A program made the translations under genes and the position numbers. This document shows, piece after piece, positions 16,908-25,584 of a DNA stretch of 64,000 nt. The DNA is taken from NCBI RefSeq assembly GCF_015840715.1, contig NZ_CP060397.1, positions 1,054,001 to 1,118,000 on the forward strand, given 5' to 3'. Source of the DNA: Synechococcus sp. CBW1004 (GTDB lineage: Bacteria > Cyanobacteriota > Cyanobacteriia > PCC-6307 > Cyanobiaceae). The notes under the pieces are model-generated. The model was not told where the DNA came from. It saw only the letters and a list, made by a program, of their open reading frames with translations, and ran no database searches. The first letter of the stretch is position 1. Each line of letters opens with the position of its first letter.

Positions 16908-17426
16908 TCAGAAGAACTCATCGAAGTTGTCGAAGTCAACGGCGCGGAAATTACCGGCCTCCACCTGCCCCATCAGCCGGATCAGCTGCACCCAGAGGGC
17001 GCCGGCGGTGGCCAGCGACAGCACGAAGGCCACCAGCAGGGCGGCACCGCCGCTGAAGCCGAACACCTGAAGGCTGCCGCCGATGAACAGGGTGACGCCC
17101 AGGATCGTGCCCAGCCAGGGCAGCACCGTTTCCGGCCGGGCCAGGGGAAGCAACGCCAGCCGATCCTGCTTCCAGCCATCCAGCCGCAGACTCACCAGCC
17201 GCGAGAAGGTCAGGCCGCAGAGCACGCCGATCGCCAGCCCGAAGGCGGCCAGTCCATAGGGAGGCTGCGTCAGGGGCGCGTACTCCAGCAGAATTTCCAT
17301 GGCATCCAGGTCCCCGAATCCACCGGAGGCCTGATCGGCCATGGCCTGGGCCATGGAGATCGGCGCGGCTTCCGCCAGCACGGGGAAGGAGACAGGCAGA
17401 GCGGCAAGGGCGGCGAGCGGCAGCAC
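16908..17426 (-). CDS. Unrecognised membrane protein with signal-like N terminus
   Basis: The 172-residue product is not recognised. It starts at GTG 17426 with a signal-peptide-like stretch (LPLAALAALPVSFPVLAEA). An acidic/Met-rich segment (MADQASGGFGDLDAMEI) follows, then three hydrophobic helices (YGLAAFGLAIGVLCGL, VLPWLGTILGVTLFIGGSL, AALLVAFVLSLATAGALWVQ). It ends in an acidic tail, AVDFDNFDEFF. Codon use matches the genome. It lies downstream of and in the same direction as the UbiB-type kinase gene, 115 bases away. No function is assigned. Confidence 0.7.
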   Translation of the reverse strand: MLPLAALAALPVSFPVLAEAAPISMAQAMADQASGGFGDLDAMEILLEYAPLTQPPYGLAAFGLAIGVLCGLTFSRLVSLRLDGWKQDRLALLPLARPETVLPWLGTILGVTLFIGGSLQVFGFSGGAALLVAFVLSLATAGALWVQLIRLMGQVEAGNFRAVDFDNFDEFF

Positions 17427-17541
17427 GGTCAGGCGGCGGAGCGATGGGTGGCCCCGACCCTAAGAGCGGCGACCCGGACGGCGGGAGGAGAGACGGAATG
17501 GCCGCTCGCTGCGGTGCCAGGCCAGGCCCGGCGGCGGCGGC

Positions 17542-19305
17542 TCAGGCCGCCAGGGGATTGAGCCGGCTGAGCAGACCGGTGGCCAGGCGTCGCGGGGAGA
17601 AGCGGCTGCCGAGCAGCTGGAGCAGGGCCTGCAGGTCATCGGTGTTGAGCCGATCGTCCGCCACCAGCGACAGCAGCAGGCGCTGCCGCAGGCTGCTTCC
17701 CTCCCGGCCGAACAGCAGGCGCAGGCCGTCGCGGGCCACCGGCAGCAGATCGCCGGCCGAGCCGCTGTCGCTCTCGACCACCGCCAGCAGGTTCTCGAGG
17801 CGCTCCACCCGCAGGCGGCCCTGACGATCGAAGATCACCTCCATCAGCTTCTCGCGCATCTCGGCGGTGTCGCCGGCGAGCAGACGGCGGGCCACGTAGG
17901 GATAGGCGACGCGGATGATCCGGAACTGGGGGTTGAGCCGCATCGCCAGACCTTCCTGGGCCACCACGGCACGGATGATCAGGGCGAAACGCGACGGCAC
18001 GCGGAAGGGGTAGTCGTACATCAACTCCGAGAAGCGATCGGTGATCGCCTTGAAGTTGAAATTGCCGACATTCTCGCCCAGTGTGCCACCGAGAACCTCC
18101 TCCAGAGCCGGCACGATCGGGGTGAGATCGGTGCTGGGATTGAGGAAGCCAAGGGCGACGAAATCCTTGGCCAGGGCCTCGAAGTCGCGGTTGATCAGAT
18201 GCACCACCGCGCCGGTGAGGGTGAGGCGGTCCTCATTGCTGAGGGAATCCATCATGCCGAAATCGACATAGCCCACATGCCCCATGCCGTCGGTCTGCCC
18301 TGGCAGGGCGAACAGGTTGCCGGGGTGGGGATCGGCATGAAAATAGCCGAATTCCAGCAGCTGCTGGAGTCCCGCGATCACGCCGGTGCGGATCAGGGCG
18401 GTGGGATCGAGCAGATGGGATTCGAGCTCGCGGCGGCTCTGCATCTTCACCCCCTCGATCCAGGTGGTCGTCAGCACCCGGCGCGACGACAGGGAGCGCT
18501 CCACCGCGGGAACGGTCACCTGGGGGCTGGCGGCGAAGAACCCGGCGAACCGCTCGGCGTTATCGGCCTCCAGCCGGTAGTCGATCTCCTCGAACAGGGT
18601 GGAGCCGAACTCGTCGATGATCTCCCCCAGCCCGAAACCCAGATTCAGAGGCAGGAGCGGTGCCACCAGCACGGCCAGGGCGCGCAGCAGCACCAGATCG
18701 CGGCGCAGCAGGAAGGGCAGATCTGGCCGCTGGATCTTCACCGCCACCCAGTGGCCATCATGGAGCCGTGCCTTGTAGACCTGCCCGAGGCTGGCTGCCG
18801 CCACCGGATAATCCGGGAACTGGGCAAACAGACTGGCGGCCGGCGCCCCCAGTTCCTCCTGAAGGATCGCCAGCGCCTGGTCGTGGGAGAAGGGAGGCAG
18901 GTCGTCCTGCAGTTTGGTCAGCTCCTCCAGCCAGTCGCGCCGCACCAGATCCGGCCGGGTGGAGAGGGCCTGGCCCACCTTGATGAAGCACGGGCCCAGG
19001 CTGGTGAGACTGGACAGAATCCGCTGGGCCAGGCGCCGCTGCACGCGTTGATCGCGGCTGTTGCCCTGGGTGATCAGGCTCAGCGCCAGGCTGCCGAGGG
19101 TCCAGAGAATCACCAGCAGCCGCGGGATCCAGATCCAGGGGCGCAGCAGCAGCCAGCGACGATCGGCGACGGGGTAGTAGCGGAGATGGGCCCACTGTCC
19201 CTCAATGACCTGAGCCGGGCCGGGGGGTTGCCCATCCGCCGCGGCTGGAAGGCGAACGGAACCGGCGGAAGCTGGGGCCGGGCCGGCCGGAACGCTTGGG
19301 GCCAC
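17542..19305 (-). CDS. ABC1/UbiB (AarF) family atypical kinase
   Basis: About 587 residues. The UbiB fold motifs are clear: the N-terminal extension motif FIKVGQALSTRPDL, the Ala-rich loop replacing the glycine loop (PVAAASLGQVYKA), VAVKIQRPDL with the catalytic Lys, FEEIDYRLEADNAERF, the catalytic-loop variant FHADPHPGNLF and the metal-binding VDFGMMD. C-terminal helices are probably membrane-associated. In cyanobacteria and plastids these proteins support prenylquinone and lipid metabolism. The start is uncertain: the frame extends to an ATG at 19377 and beyond. I chose GTG 19305 because it avoids overlap with the divergent gene at 19376 and gives a typical length. Confidence 0.9.
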   Translation of the reverse strand: MAPSVPAGPAPASAGSVRLPAAADGQPPGPAQVIEGQWAHLRYYPVADRRWLLLRPWIWIPRLLVILWTLGSLALSLITQGNSRDQRVQRRLAQRILSSLTSLGPCFIKVGQALSTRPDLVRRDWLEELTKLQDDLPPFSHDQALAILQEELGAPAASLFAQFPDYPVAAASLGQVYKARLHDGHWVAVKIQRPDLPFLLRRDLVLLRALAVLVAPLLPLNLGFGLGEIIDEFGSTLFEEIDYRLEADNAERFAGFFAASPQVTVPAVERSLSSRRVLTTTWIEGVKMQSRRELESHLLDPTALIRTGVIAGLQQLLEFGYFHADPHPGNLFALPGQTDGMGHVGYVDFGMMDSLSNEDRLTLTGAVVHLINRDFEALAKDFVALGFLNPSTDLTPIVPALEEVLGGTLGENVGNFNFKAITDRFSELMYDYPFRVPSRFALIIRAVVAQEGLAMRLNPQFRIIRVAYPYVARRLLAGDTAEMREKLMEVIFDRQGRLRVERLENLLAVVESDSGSAGDLLPVARDGLRLLFGREGSSLRQRLLLSLVADDRLNTDDLQALLQLLGSRFSPRRLATGLLSRLNPLAA

Positions 19306-19375
19306 AGAAAGGACTCGGCGGGGCAGGGACAGTCCCTGCGGCTGCGCAGACTCTAGAAACCGCCTCCCTGCCGCC

Positions 19376-20788
19376 ATGGGTCGCCTCCGGGGCCATCCGC
19401 TGCTTGCCCTGCTGCAGGCGCCGCCGCCGGCCCTGCCCCTGCACCTGCCGGCCCATGGCCGCGGCCGCGCCCTGACGCCGGAACTGGCCGCCCTGCTGCG
19501 ACGCCGTCCCGGCAGCTGGGACCTGCCCGAACTGCCGGGCTTCGGGGGCCCCCTGGAGCCGGAGGGGGCCGTCGCCGACAGCCAGGCCCGCTGTGCGGCG
19601 CTGTTCGGGGCGGAGCACTGCTGGTTCGGGGTGAACGGGGCCACCGGTCTGCTGCAGGCGGCTCTGCTCGCCCTGGCCCCTCCGGGCGCGCGGGTGCTGC
19701 TGCCCCGCAACCTGCACCGCTCGCTCCTGCACGGCTGCGTGCTCGGCCAGCTGGAACCCTTGCTCTATTCGCTTCCCTTCGATCCGCTCTCCGGCCTGTG
19801 GCGACCGCCGGATCCCGCCCACCTCGAGCGCGTGCTGCAGGCGGCGCTGGCCACGGGCCCTGTGGCGGCACTGGTGCTGGTATCCCCCACGTATCAGGGC
19901 CAGGAGGCGGATCTGCCGGCGCTGATCGACCTGGCCCACCGCCACGGGCTGCCGGTGCTGGTGGATCAGGCCCACGGCCGGGGTGAGGCGGTGGCCGCCG
20001 GCGCCGAGCTGACGGTGCTCTCGCCCCAGAAGAACGCCGGGGGCCTGGCCCAGAGCGCCGCCCTGCTGGCCCAGGGAACGCGGCCGGATGCCGAGGCGAT
20101 CGAACGGGCGCTGCTGTGGCTGCAGACCTCCAGCCCCAGCGCCCTGCTGCTGGCCTCCACGGCCCTGGCCCTCGAGGACCTGTGCAGCGAGAGGGGCCAG
20201 AGGCAGCGCCGACGGGCGGAGGCACGCGGCCGGCGGCTGCGGCAACGGCTGGAGACTCTGGGCTTCTCGCTGCTGGCCAACGGCGACCCGCTGCGGCTGG
20301 GGCTGCTCACAGCGCCCCTCGGTTTCTCGGGCCTGGAGGCCGATGCCTGGCTGCTGGAGCGGGGCGTGGTGGCGGAGCTGCCGGAGCCGGGCTGCCTCAC
20401 CTTCCTGCTCGGCCTCGATCCCCCCGCGACCCTGGAGCGGCTGCTGCCCAGGCGGCTGGCGGAGCTGCGGATGGCCCTGGCGGCGCATCCGCTGACACCG
20501 TTCACCGCGCCGCCGCTGCCGCTGGTGGCCTCACCGGAGCGGCCGCTGGGGGAGGCCTGGCGCGCCCCGCGCCGCCGCCTGCCGCTGGGGGAGGCCGTGG
20601 GCTGCTGGGCCGCCGAGCCGCTCTGCGCATACCCCCCCGGCATTCCGCTCCTGGTGCCGGGTGAACGGATCGACGCCGCCCGCTCCGCCTGGCTGGAGAA
20701 CCAGCGCCCTCTCTGGGGGGATCAGATCCCTGACGGGGTGGCGGTGGTGGACGGCGACGCTCCGCGGCGGCCTGGGCGCAGTTCGTGA
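19376..20788 (+). CDS. Orn/Lys/Arg decarboxylase-family PLP enzyme (fold type I)
   Basis: The 470-residue protein follows the group III decarboxylase pattern: LPELPGFGGPLEPEGAVADS, the cofactor-site GVNGATGLLQAALLAL, LLPRNLHRSLLHGCVL, LVSPTYQGQEADL and LVDQAHGRGE, then the Schiff-base region LSPQKNAGGLAQS with Lys. Two usual residues differ: the canonical DEAHG is DQAHG, and the His before the PLP-lysine is Gln. Substrate is therefore uncertain; arginine, lysine or a non-decarboxylating role are all possible. ATG 19376 sits in a CCATGG palindrome shared with a possible ATG of the divergent UbiB gene. Confidence 0.82.
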   Translation: MGRLRGHPLLALLQAPPPALPLHLPAHGRGRALTPELAALLRRRPGSWDLPELPGFGGPLEPEGAVADSQARCAALFGAEHCWFGVNGATGLLQAALLALAPPGARVLLPRNLHRSLLHGCVLGQLEPLLYSLPFDPLSGLWRPPDPAHLERVLQAALATGPVAALVLVSPTYQGQEADLPALIDLAHRHGLPVLVDQAHGRGEAVAAGAELTVLSPQKNAGGLAQSAALLAQGTRPDAEAIERALLWLQTSSPSALLLASTALALEDLCSERGQRQRRRAEARGRRLRQRLETLGFSLLANGDPLRLGLLTAPLGFSGLEADAWLLERGVVAELPEPGCLTFLLGLDPPATLERLLPRRLAELRMALAAHPLTPFTAPPLPLVASPERPLGEAWRAPRRRLPLGEAVGCWAAEPLCAYPPGIPLLVPGERIDAARSAWLENQRPLWGDQIPDGVAVVDGDAPRRPGRSS

Positions 20789-20854
20789 CAGGACGGCCGA
20801 TCGGAGCGGCCACCGTGACAGGGTGGCAAGCGACGCCCCCCGCCTGCGGAGGCC

Positions 20855-21523
20855 ATGACCTCCCTCGTCCCCCAGCCCTCTGATGCCGGCCACTCCGCCC
20901 GGCCCGGGGAGCTGCCGCGCCCGGAGCACGAGGCCTACCACTGGGATTTCGTCACGCCGGGGCTGCCGGACGGTGCCTTTGAGGACGCCCCCGGCTTCAC
21001 GCCGACGCCGATGGAGCTGCGGGTGATGCTGCTGGCCCATCTGCGGCCGCGGCCCGATTCGCTGGTGTGGGACATCGGCGGCGGGACAGGTGCTCTGGCG
21101 CTGGAGATCGCCCGGCTGATGCCCTCCGGGCAGGTGCACACCCTGGAACGGGACCCGGACGCGGTGGAACTGCTGGAGCGCAACCGCCGCCGGTTCGCGA
21201 TCACGAACCTGCACAGCCATCAGGGCCGTGCTCCGGCGGATCTCGATCAGCTGCCGCCACACCCCGACCGGGTGCTGCTGGAGGTGGGCCGGCCCCTGGT
21301 GGATGTGCTGCGGGCGGTGTGGCAGGCCCTGCGGCCGGAGGGGCGCCTGGTGATCAGCACCGTCAGCCTGGAGGGTCTGGTGGATGCCAGCGACACGCTC
21401 GCCCAGCTCGGCGCCCGTGACGTGCAGGTGGTGCAGGCCACCGTCCACCGCATGCAGCGGCGCGGCAGTCAGGCCAAGCTGGCCGCGGCTGAGCCGCTGT
21501 TCGTGATCGCAGCGGAACGCTGA
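20855..21523 (+). CDS. cbiT: Precorrin-6B C15-methyltransferase (decarboxylating), CbiT-like
   Basis: The 222-residue SAM-dependent methyltransferase fits CbiT or the CobL C-terminal domain of corrin synthesis. Signature pieces are FTPTPMELRVMLLAHLRPRP, the SAM-binding VWDIGGGTGALALEIARLMP, HTLERDPDAVELLERNRRRF and GRAPADLDQLPPHPDRVLLE. CbiT methylates C15 and drives decarboxylation of the C12 acetate side chain of precorrin-6B/7. It lies between the PLP-enzyme gene (66 bases upstream) and cdsA (21 bases downstream), all on the plus strand, so a transcript may span all three. Confidence 0.87.
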   Translation: MTSLVPQPSDAGHSARPGELPRPEHEAYHWDFVTPGLPDGAFEDAPGFTPTPMELRVMLLAHLRPRPDSLVWDIGGGTGALALEIARLMPSGQVHTLERDPDAVELLERNRRRFAITNLHSHQGRAPADLDQLPPHPDRVLLEVGRPLVDVLRAVWQALRPEGRLVISTVSLEGLVDASDTLAQLGARDVQVVQATVHRMQRRGSQAKLAAAEPLFVIAAER

Positions 21524-21543
21524 CCCGCTCTCCACGCTCCTCC

Positions 21544-22464
21544 TTGTCGTCCCGTCCCCGCGCCGCCACCTCCCTCTCCCGACTGGCCAGCGGCTGGGCC
21601 GCCGGCGGCTTCGGGGCCGTGGTGGTGCTGCTGGGCGGCTGGTGGTTCACCGTCGCGGTGGGCGTGATCGTGCATCTGGGCCTGCTGGAGTTCTTCCGCA
21701 TGGCCCAGTTCAAAGGCATGCGGCCCGCCACCAAGACCACCCTGGTGGCGGTGCAGCTGCTGCTGTTCACCACCCAGGCCGCCGGCAGCCACGGCCTGCT
21801 GGCTTCCGGGGGGATGGCCGGCGATGTGGCGGCGGCGGTGCTGCCGGCCTCCGGCGCGGTGATCTGCGGCTGGCTCCTGCTGCAGCCCCGCACCGGCACG
21901 ATCGCCGACATCGCCGCCTCGATCTTCGGGCTCTTCTATCTGGGCTTCCTGCCCAGCCACTGGATCAAGCTGCGCGACCTGGCCGATCCCTCACTGGCGC
22001 CCCATCTCTCCGGGGAGGTGGCACTGCTGGGACTGCCCTGGAGCTCCGGACTGGCGCTGACGCTGCTGGCCTGCTTCCTGATCGTCGCCACCGACATCGG
22101 TTCCTATGTGATCGGCCGCCGCCTCGGCCGCCATCCGCTCTCGCCGATCTCCCCGGGCAAGACGATTGAAGGAGCCCTGGGCGGGCTGGCCTGCGCCATG
22201 GCGGTGGGCGCCCTCGGCGGGCTGTGGCTGGGCTGGCGCTGGGGCGCCCTGCTGGGCGGCCTGCTCGGGGTGGTGGTGGCCCTGTTCGCCCTGGTGGGCG
22301 ACCTGACCGAATCGATGATGAAGCGCGATGCCGGCCTCAAGGATTCCGGTGATGTGATCCCCGGCCACGGCGGTGTGCTCGATCGGATCGACAGCTATCT
22401 GTTCGTGCCGGCGGTGGTGTACTCGCTGGTGACGCTGGTGCTGCCGATCGTGCAGGGCGGCTGA
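21544..22464 (+). CDS. cdsA: Phosphatidate cytidylyltransferase
   Basis: The 306-residue integral membrane enzyme makes CDP-diacylglycerol from CTP and phosphatidate for phosphatidylglycerol synthesis. Several membrane segments precede the CDP-DAG synthetase signature near the C terminus (SMMKRDAGLKDSGDVIPGHG, continuing GVLDRIDSYLF), which matches the family pattern of Lys/Arg, Asp and His residues. The start is TTG at 21544, shortly after the cbiT stop; a weaker start choice cannot be excluded. It is convergent with the PliI-like gene, with about six bases between stops. Confidence 0.95.
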   Translation: MSSRPRAATSLSRLASGWAAGGFGAVVVLLGGWWFTVAVGVIVHLGLLEFFRMAQFKGMRPATKTTLVAVQLLLFTTQAAGSHGLLASGGMAGDVAAAVLPASGAVICGWLLLQPRTGTIADIAASIFGLFYLGFLPSHWIKLRDLADPSLAPHLSGEVALLGLPWSSGLALTLLACFLIVATDIGSYVIGRRLGRHPLSPISPGKTIEGALGGLACAMAVGALGGLWLGWRWGALLGGLLGVVVALFALVGDLTESMMKRDAGLKDSGDVIPGHGGVLDRIDSYLFVPAVVYSLVTLVLPIVQGG

Positions 22465-22470
22465 GCCGGC

Positions 22471-23103
22471 TCAGAACTGCGTGGCGCTCACCGGTTGCAG
22501 CTGCAGGGACGATCCCTCAGGCATCAGCTTGTAGGTGACCTGGCGGGTGCCGCCGGTGGGGCGGGCATTGGTGTCGCCCGGCAGATAGATCGGGAAGCGG
22601 CGCACCAGGCTGGTTTCGACGACGGCGAAGCGGTCATGGCCGCGGTAGCCGCTGGAATCCCTGGAGTTCATCGCCCCCAGGCGGATCGGCAGCAGCCCAC
22701 CCCGGCGGCTAACGCTCCAGGCCCACACCGCGCCGTAGCTGCCGCTACCGGCACTCTGGGTGTAGACGAACAGCTCGGGCTCGCCATCGCTGTTGAGGTC
22801 CTCGACCTCGGCCCCCATCACCGCGCCATCGATGGCCAGCCTTTTGACGGCCAGCGGCTTGCCATCGCGCTCGGCCTCCACCGTCAGCTGCTGGGTCGAG
22901 CCCTCCCCCGTCGCCTGCACCTTGAAGGTGACGCCCTGGAGCTGCAGGGTGTTCTGATACGGAGCCGCCAGCACGGCCGTCGCCATGGCGAGGACGCTGC
23001 CGCAGCCCGCCAGGACGACAGCGGAAACACGAGGGGAAAGGGGCAGGGACACCGGCGGAGCGATCCGGGAAGAACCCGCATCCTGACGGCTGAGCGGCCG
23101 CAT
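22471..23103 (-). CDS. Secreted PliI-like (periplasmic lysozyme inhibitor family) protein
   Basis: The 210-residue product has an N-terminal hydrophobic export segment ending near AMATAVLAAPY. The mature part resembles PliI-type proteins in the order of motifs: VEDLNSDGEPELFVYTQSAG, GSGSYGAVWAW, SGYRGHDRFAVVETSLVRRF and GDTNARPTGGTRQVTYKL. PliI proteins inhibit invertebrate-type lysozymes. I recognise the pattern but not with certainty; FG-GAP or VCBS-like proteins share the DLNSDGEPE motif. ATG 23103 is chosen because the signal-like segment follows shortly after; the frame is open further upstream. Confidence 0.65.
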   Translation of the reverse strand: MRPLSRQDAGSSRIAPPVSLPLSPRVSAVVLAGCGSVLAMATAVLAAPYQNTLQLQGVTFKVQATGEGSTQQLTVEAERDGKPLAVKRLAIDGAVMGAEVEDLNSDGEPELFVYTQSAGSGSYGAVWAWSVSRRGGLLPIRLGAMNSRDSSGYRGHDRFAVVETSLVRRFPIYLPGDTNARPTGGTRQVTYKLMPEGSSLQLQPVSATQF

Positions 23104-23189
23104 GGCCACCCTGAAGCACGGCTCCCCGATCACGACGCACGACACCCACGGGCTGCGGTGTGCCGACAGCTGCGTGCTGCAGCCATGGC

Positions 23190-23876
23190 TCAGGTCGAAA
23201 CCCGGGCCCGGCCCTGCAGCTCCACCACACCGTCGCCGACCCGGGCGCACGCGAACTGAATGTTGGCGTCCCGGGGCAGGCGGGCGACGTTCGCCTCGCC
23301 CTCGGGCCCCTCTGCCTCGGAGCGCAGCACCAGCCCACCCTCCTCGATGAGCAGGCGAGCGGCGCATACCAACGGCTGCTGCTGAGCAGTGGCGCCGCAC
23401 AGGATCAGACGATCCCCCTCCAGGCGAAGCCCCGCCAGGGGGCTCTCACCCAGCAGCTCCTCAGCCAGCGCATCGCCCAGGGCGCTCCAGGGCGGGGTGC
23501 AGAGGCTGTGGCTCAGCCCCTCGGCGCTGAACGCCACGGTGCCCGTGATCTCGAATGGATGATCCAGCCGGAACGTCTGACTGCGCAGCAGCGCCCCCAT
23601 CCGCACCTGCATCGGCGCGCTGCGCAGCTCCACCCGCTCGAAGCGCAGCTGCTGGAACACCACGCCACGGGCCTGCAGGCGCACCCCCTCGAGCCGGCCG
23701 CGCACCAGCTGCACGGCACTGCCCTCCAGCTGGATCTGCAGCTCGTCGATGGCCTCGCACTGCTGCCGCAACCACAGCTCCAGCCCCCGGGCCAGCAACC
23801 GCAGCACGGGTCCCCCGGCGCCGTCGTCGGAGCCCTGCTCGCCGCCGATGGATCCGTGAGGGAGGCCGTCACCCAT
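23190..23876 (-). CDS. DUF2993 (LmeA-like) family protein
   Basis: The 228-residue protein matches the DUF2993 family found across cyanobacteria and actinobacteria (LmeA in mycobacteria). Features include LLARGLELWLRQQCEAIDEL, the central strand repeats QLVRGRLEGVRLQARGVVFQ and LRFERVELRS, and the C-terminal ARLPRDANIQFACARVGDGV. No strong signal peptide is seen from ATG 23876; a longer start upstream would not add one. Family members bind lipids or act at the envelope. It is divergent from the FAD oxidoreductase and lies upstream, in the same direction, of the PliI-like gene. Confidence 0.78.
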   Translation of the reverse strand: MGDGLPHGSIGGEQGSDDGAGGPVLRLLARGLELWLRQQCEAIDELQIQLEGSAVQLVRGRLEGVRLQARGVVFQQLRFERVELRSAPMQVRMGALLRSQTFRLDHPFEITGTVAFSAEGLSHSLCTPPWSALGDALAEELLGESPLAGLRLEGDRLILCGATAQQQPLVCAARLLIEEGGLVLRSEAEGPEGEANVARLPRDANIQFACARVGDGVVELQGRARVST

Positions 23877-24010
23877 ACCGTCATCAGGCTGCGCAGACCT
23901 CTCTCTATCAGAGGCGAGCAGGACTGCAGGATGCTGGGTCCAGGAACCCGTTGCAGACCAGAACCGGTGGAGCCGCCTCCCCACAGCCGCACCGGCAGAG
24001 TGCCGCGCCG

Positions 24011-25402
24011 ATGACCCCCACAGACGAAACGCTGCTCATCGTCGGCGCCGGCGTATCGGGCTGTGCCCTGGCGGCGCAGCTGCGCTGCCAGGGCTGGCGC
24101 GGGCCGATCCGGATGCTGGAGGCGGGCCGGGGCCTGGGAGGCCGGGCCGCCAGCCGCCCCGACCGTCAGGACCCAGGCTGGAGGCTGGATCACGGCGCCC
24201 CCTTCCTCAACCTGCGGGGCGCCGAACCACCAGCGCTGTTGCAGCCGCTGCTGCAGGCCGGTCGCCTCCGCTCCTGGCCGCCGCCCGCCACGGGCAACAG
24301 CGACGGCAATAGCGATGGCAATAGCGATGGCAGTGGCGACGAAAGTGGCGACGGCATCCCGGCCCTGCGACAGCTCGAAGCGGACGGCCGTCTGAGCGAG
24401 GAACCCGGGGCGCTGGCCAGCGAGGGGCGGCTTTACCGGGGATGGCCGGCGATGGGCGATCTGGCCGCGGGGATGCTCGAGCTGGCGGAGCAGGCGTGCC
24501 GGCCTGGCGGTCCGGCAGCTGGAGCCCCCGCCGTGGAGCGGCTCCATGGCCGGCGGGTGGAGAGGGTGGACAGGCGCGAGGGCCTGTGGCGCCTGGGCAC
24601 CGCCGATGGCACACCGCTGGCCCAGGGCCACTGGCTGGTGCTCTCGGGAACGCTGCTGGCCCACCCACGCTGCCGGGAGCTGCTGGGCTGCGATCAGGTG
24701 CCGCTGGAGGTGGTGAACAAGCAGCTGCAGGACCCCGGGCTGACACGTGCCCTGCGCGCGATCGCCGGCCTCCGCTACGACCCGCGCCTGGCGCTGCTGC
24801 TGCGGCTCGAGGCCGACCAGGCCCGGGCCTGGCGGGCACTGCCCTTCCGGCACCTGTGGCTGAGCGCAGCGGCCAGACGGCGCTGGGGACTGGAGCGGAT
24901 CGTGCTGCAGCCCCTGGCCGACGGCCGCTGTGGCGTCGTCGCCCACGCACGCCCTGCGGACCTGGTCGACTGCGGCCGCCTGGCGAGCGACCAGATCCAA
25001 GGCGGTACCCGAATCACCGCCACCACATCCAACGGCAGCGGTACAGCCACTGAAGCAGCCGCGAACGCCGACGCTGCTGCAGGCGTCGGCGGAAACCAAC
25101 TCGGCGATGAGGCGGAGAGGCAGATCACGGCGCTCAGCGACGCCCTCCTGGAGGCTCTGGCTCCCTGGCTCACCCCCGCCGATCTGCCGCCCCTCGGAGG
25201 CCGTCAGCGCATGCTCTGGGGCGGAGCCTTTCCGCAGCCGCCCGGCCTGGATCCCGAGTCGATGGTCGTCACTGCATGCCGGCTGGCCCTGTGCGGCGAC
25301 TTCCTTGCCGGCGAGGGCTTCGGGCGGATCGAAGGGGCCTGGCGCAGCGGCGAGTGGCTGGCGCAGCGACTCCTGCCCCTGCTCAGCGGGAGCCGCGGCT
25401 GA
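24011..25402 (+). CDS. FAD/NAD(P)-dependent oxidoreductase, renalase-like
   Basis: The 463-residue flavoprotein starts with the dinucleotide-binding motif LLIVGAGVSGCALAAQL, followed by MLEAGRGLGGRAASR and DHGAPFLNLR, as in renalase-like amine oxidases. The C-terminal FAD-contacting strand ends CGDFLAGEGFGRIEGAWRSG. Two low-complexity insertions interrupt the fold. One is an (NSDG)n stretch near residues 95-114, encoded by a 12-base tandem repeat. The other is a Thr/Ala/Gly-rich stretch near residues 336-365. These probably form surface loops. Substrate is unknown. ATG 24011 is the first start and gives the motif its normal position. Confidence 0.85.
   Translation: MTPTDETLLIVGAGVSGCALAAQLRCQGWRGPIRMLEAGRGLGGRAASRPDRQDPGWRLDHGAPFLNLRGAEPPALLQPLLQAGRLRSWPPPATGNSDGNSDGNSDGSGDESGDGIPALRQLEADGRLSEEPGALASEGRLYRGWPAMGDLAAGMLELAEQACRPGGPAAGAPAVERLHGRRVERVDRREGLWRLGTADGTPLAQGHWLVLSGTLLAHPRCRELLGCDQVPLEVVNKQLQDPGLTRALRAIAGLRYDPRLALLLRLEADQARAWRALPFRHLWLSAAARRRWGLERIVLQPLADGRCGVVAHARPADLVDCGRLASDQIQGGTRITATTSNGSGTATEAAANADAAAGVGGNQLGDEAERQITALSDALLEALAPWLTPADLPPLGGRQRMLWGGAFPQPPGLDPESMVVTACRLALCGDFLAGEGFGRIEGAWRSGEWLAQRLLPLLSGSRG
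24293..24352 (+). repeat. 12-base tandem repeat inside the FAD oxidoreductase gene
   Basis: Five consecutive 12-base units related to GGCAATAGCGAT run in frame and encode a Gly/Asn-Ser/Gly-Asp repeat. The second and third units are identical; the others differ by one to a few bases. This is a coding minisatellite likely to vary in copy number between strains. Confidence 0.85.
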
Positions 25403-25584
25403 GCGGATCGGAGCACCGCTGAGCCCCACCCCTGAGGGGAATCGGCAACGGCGAGTGGCCCTGCCCCTGACGCACAGCGGGGCGAGCCAGCGACGCACAG
25501 GCGGCTCAGGCTCCGCCGCTCACCTCGGCGCAGCCGGGCCTGCTCGTCACAGGCCAACAGGCCTCCTAGTCGATCGGCCACTGC

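Noticed and set aside
23513-25498. Long minus-strand frame opposite the FAD oxidoreductase
   Set aside because: The plus-strand gene has the GxGxxG motif and FAD-contact region; the antisense product is Gln/Arg-rich without motifs.
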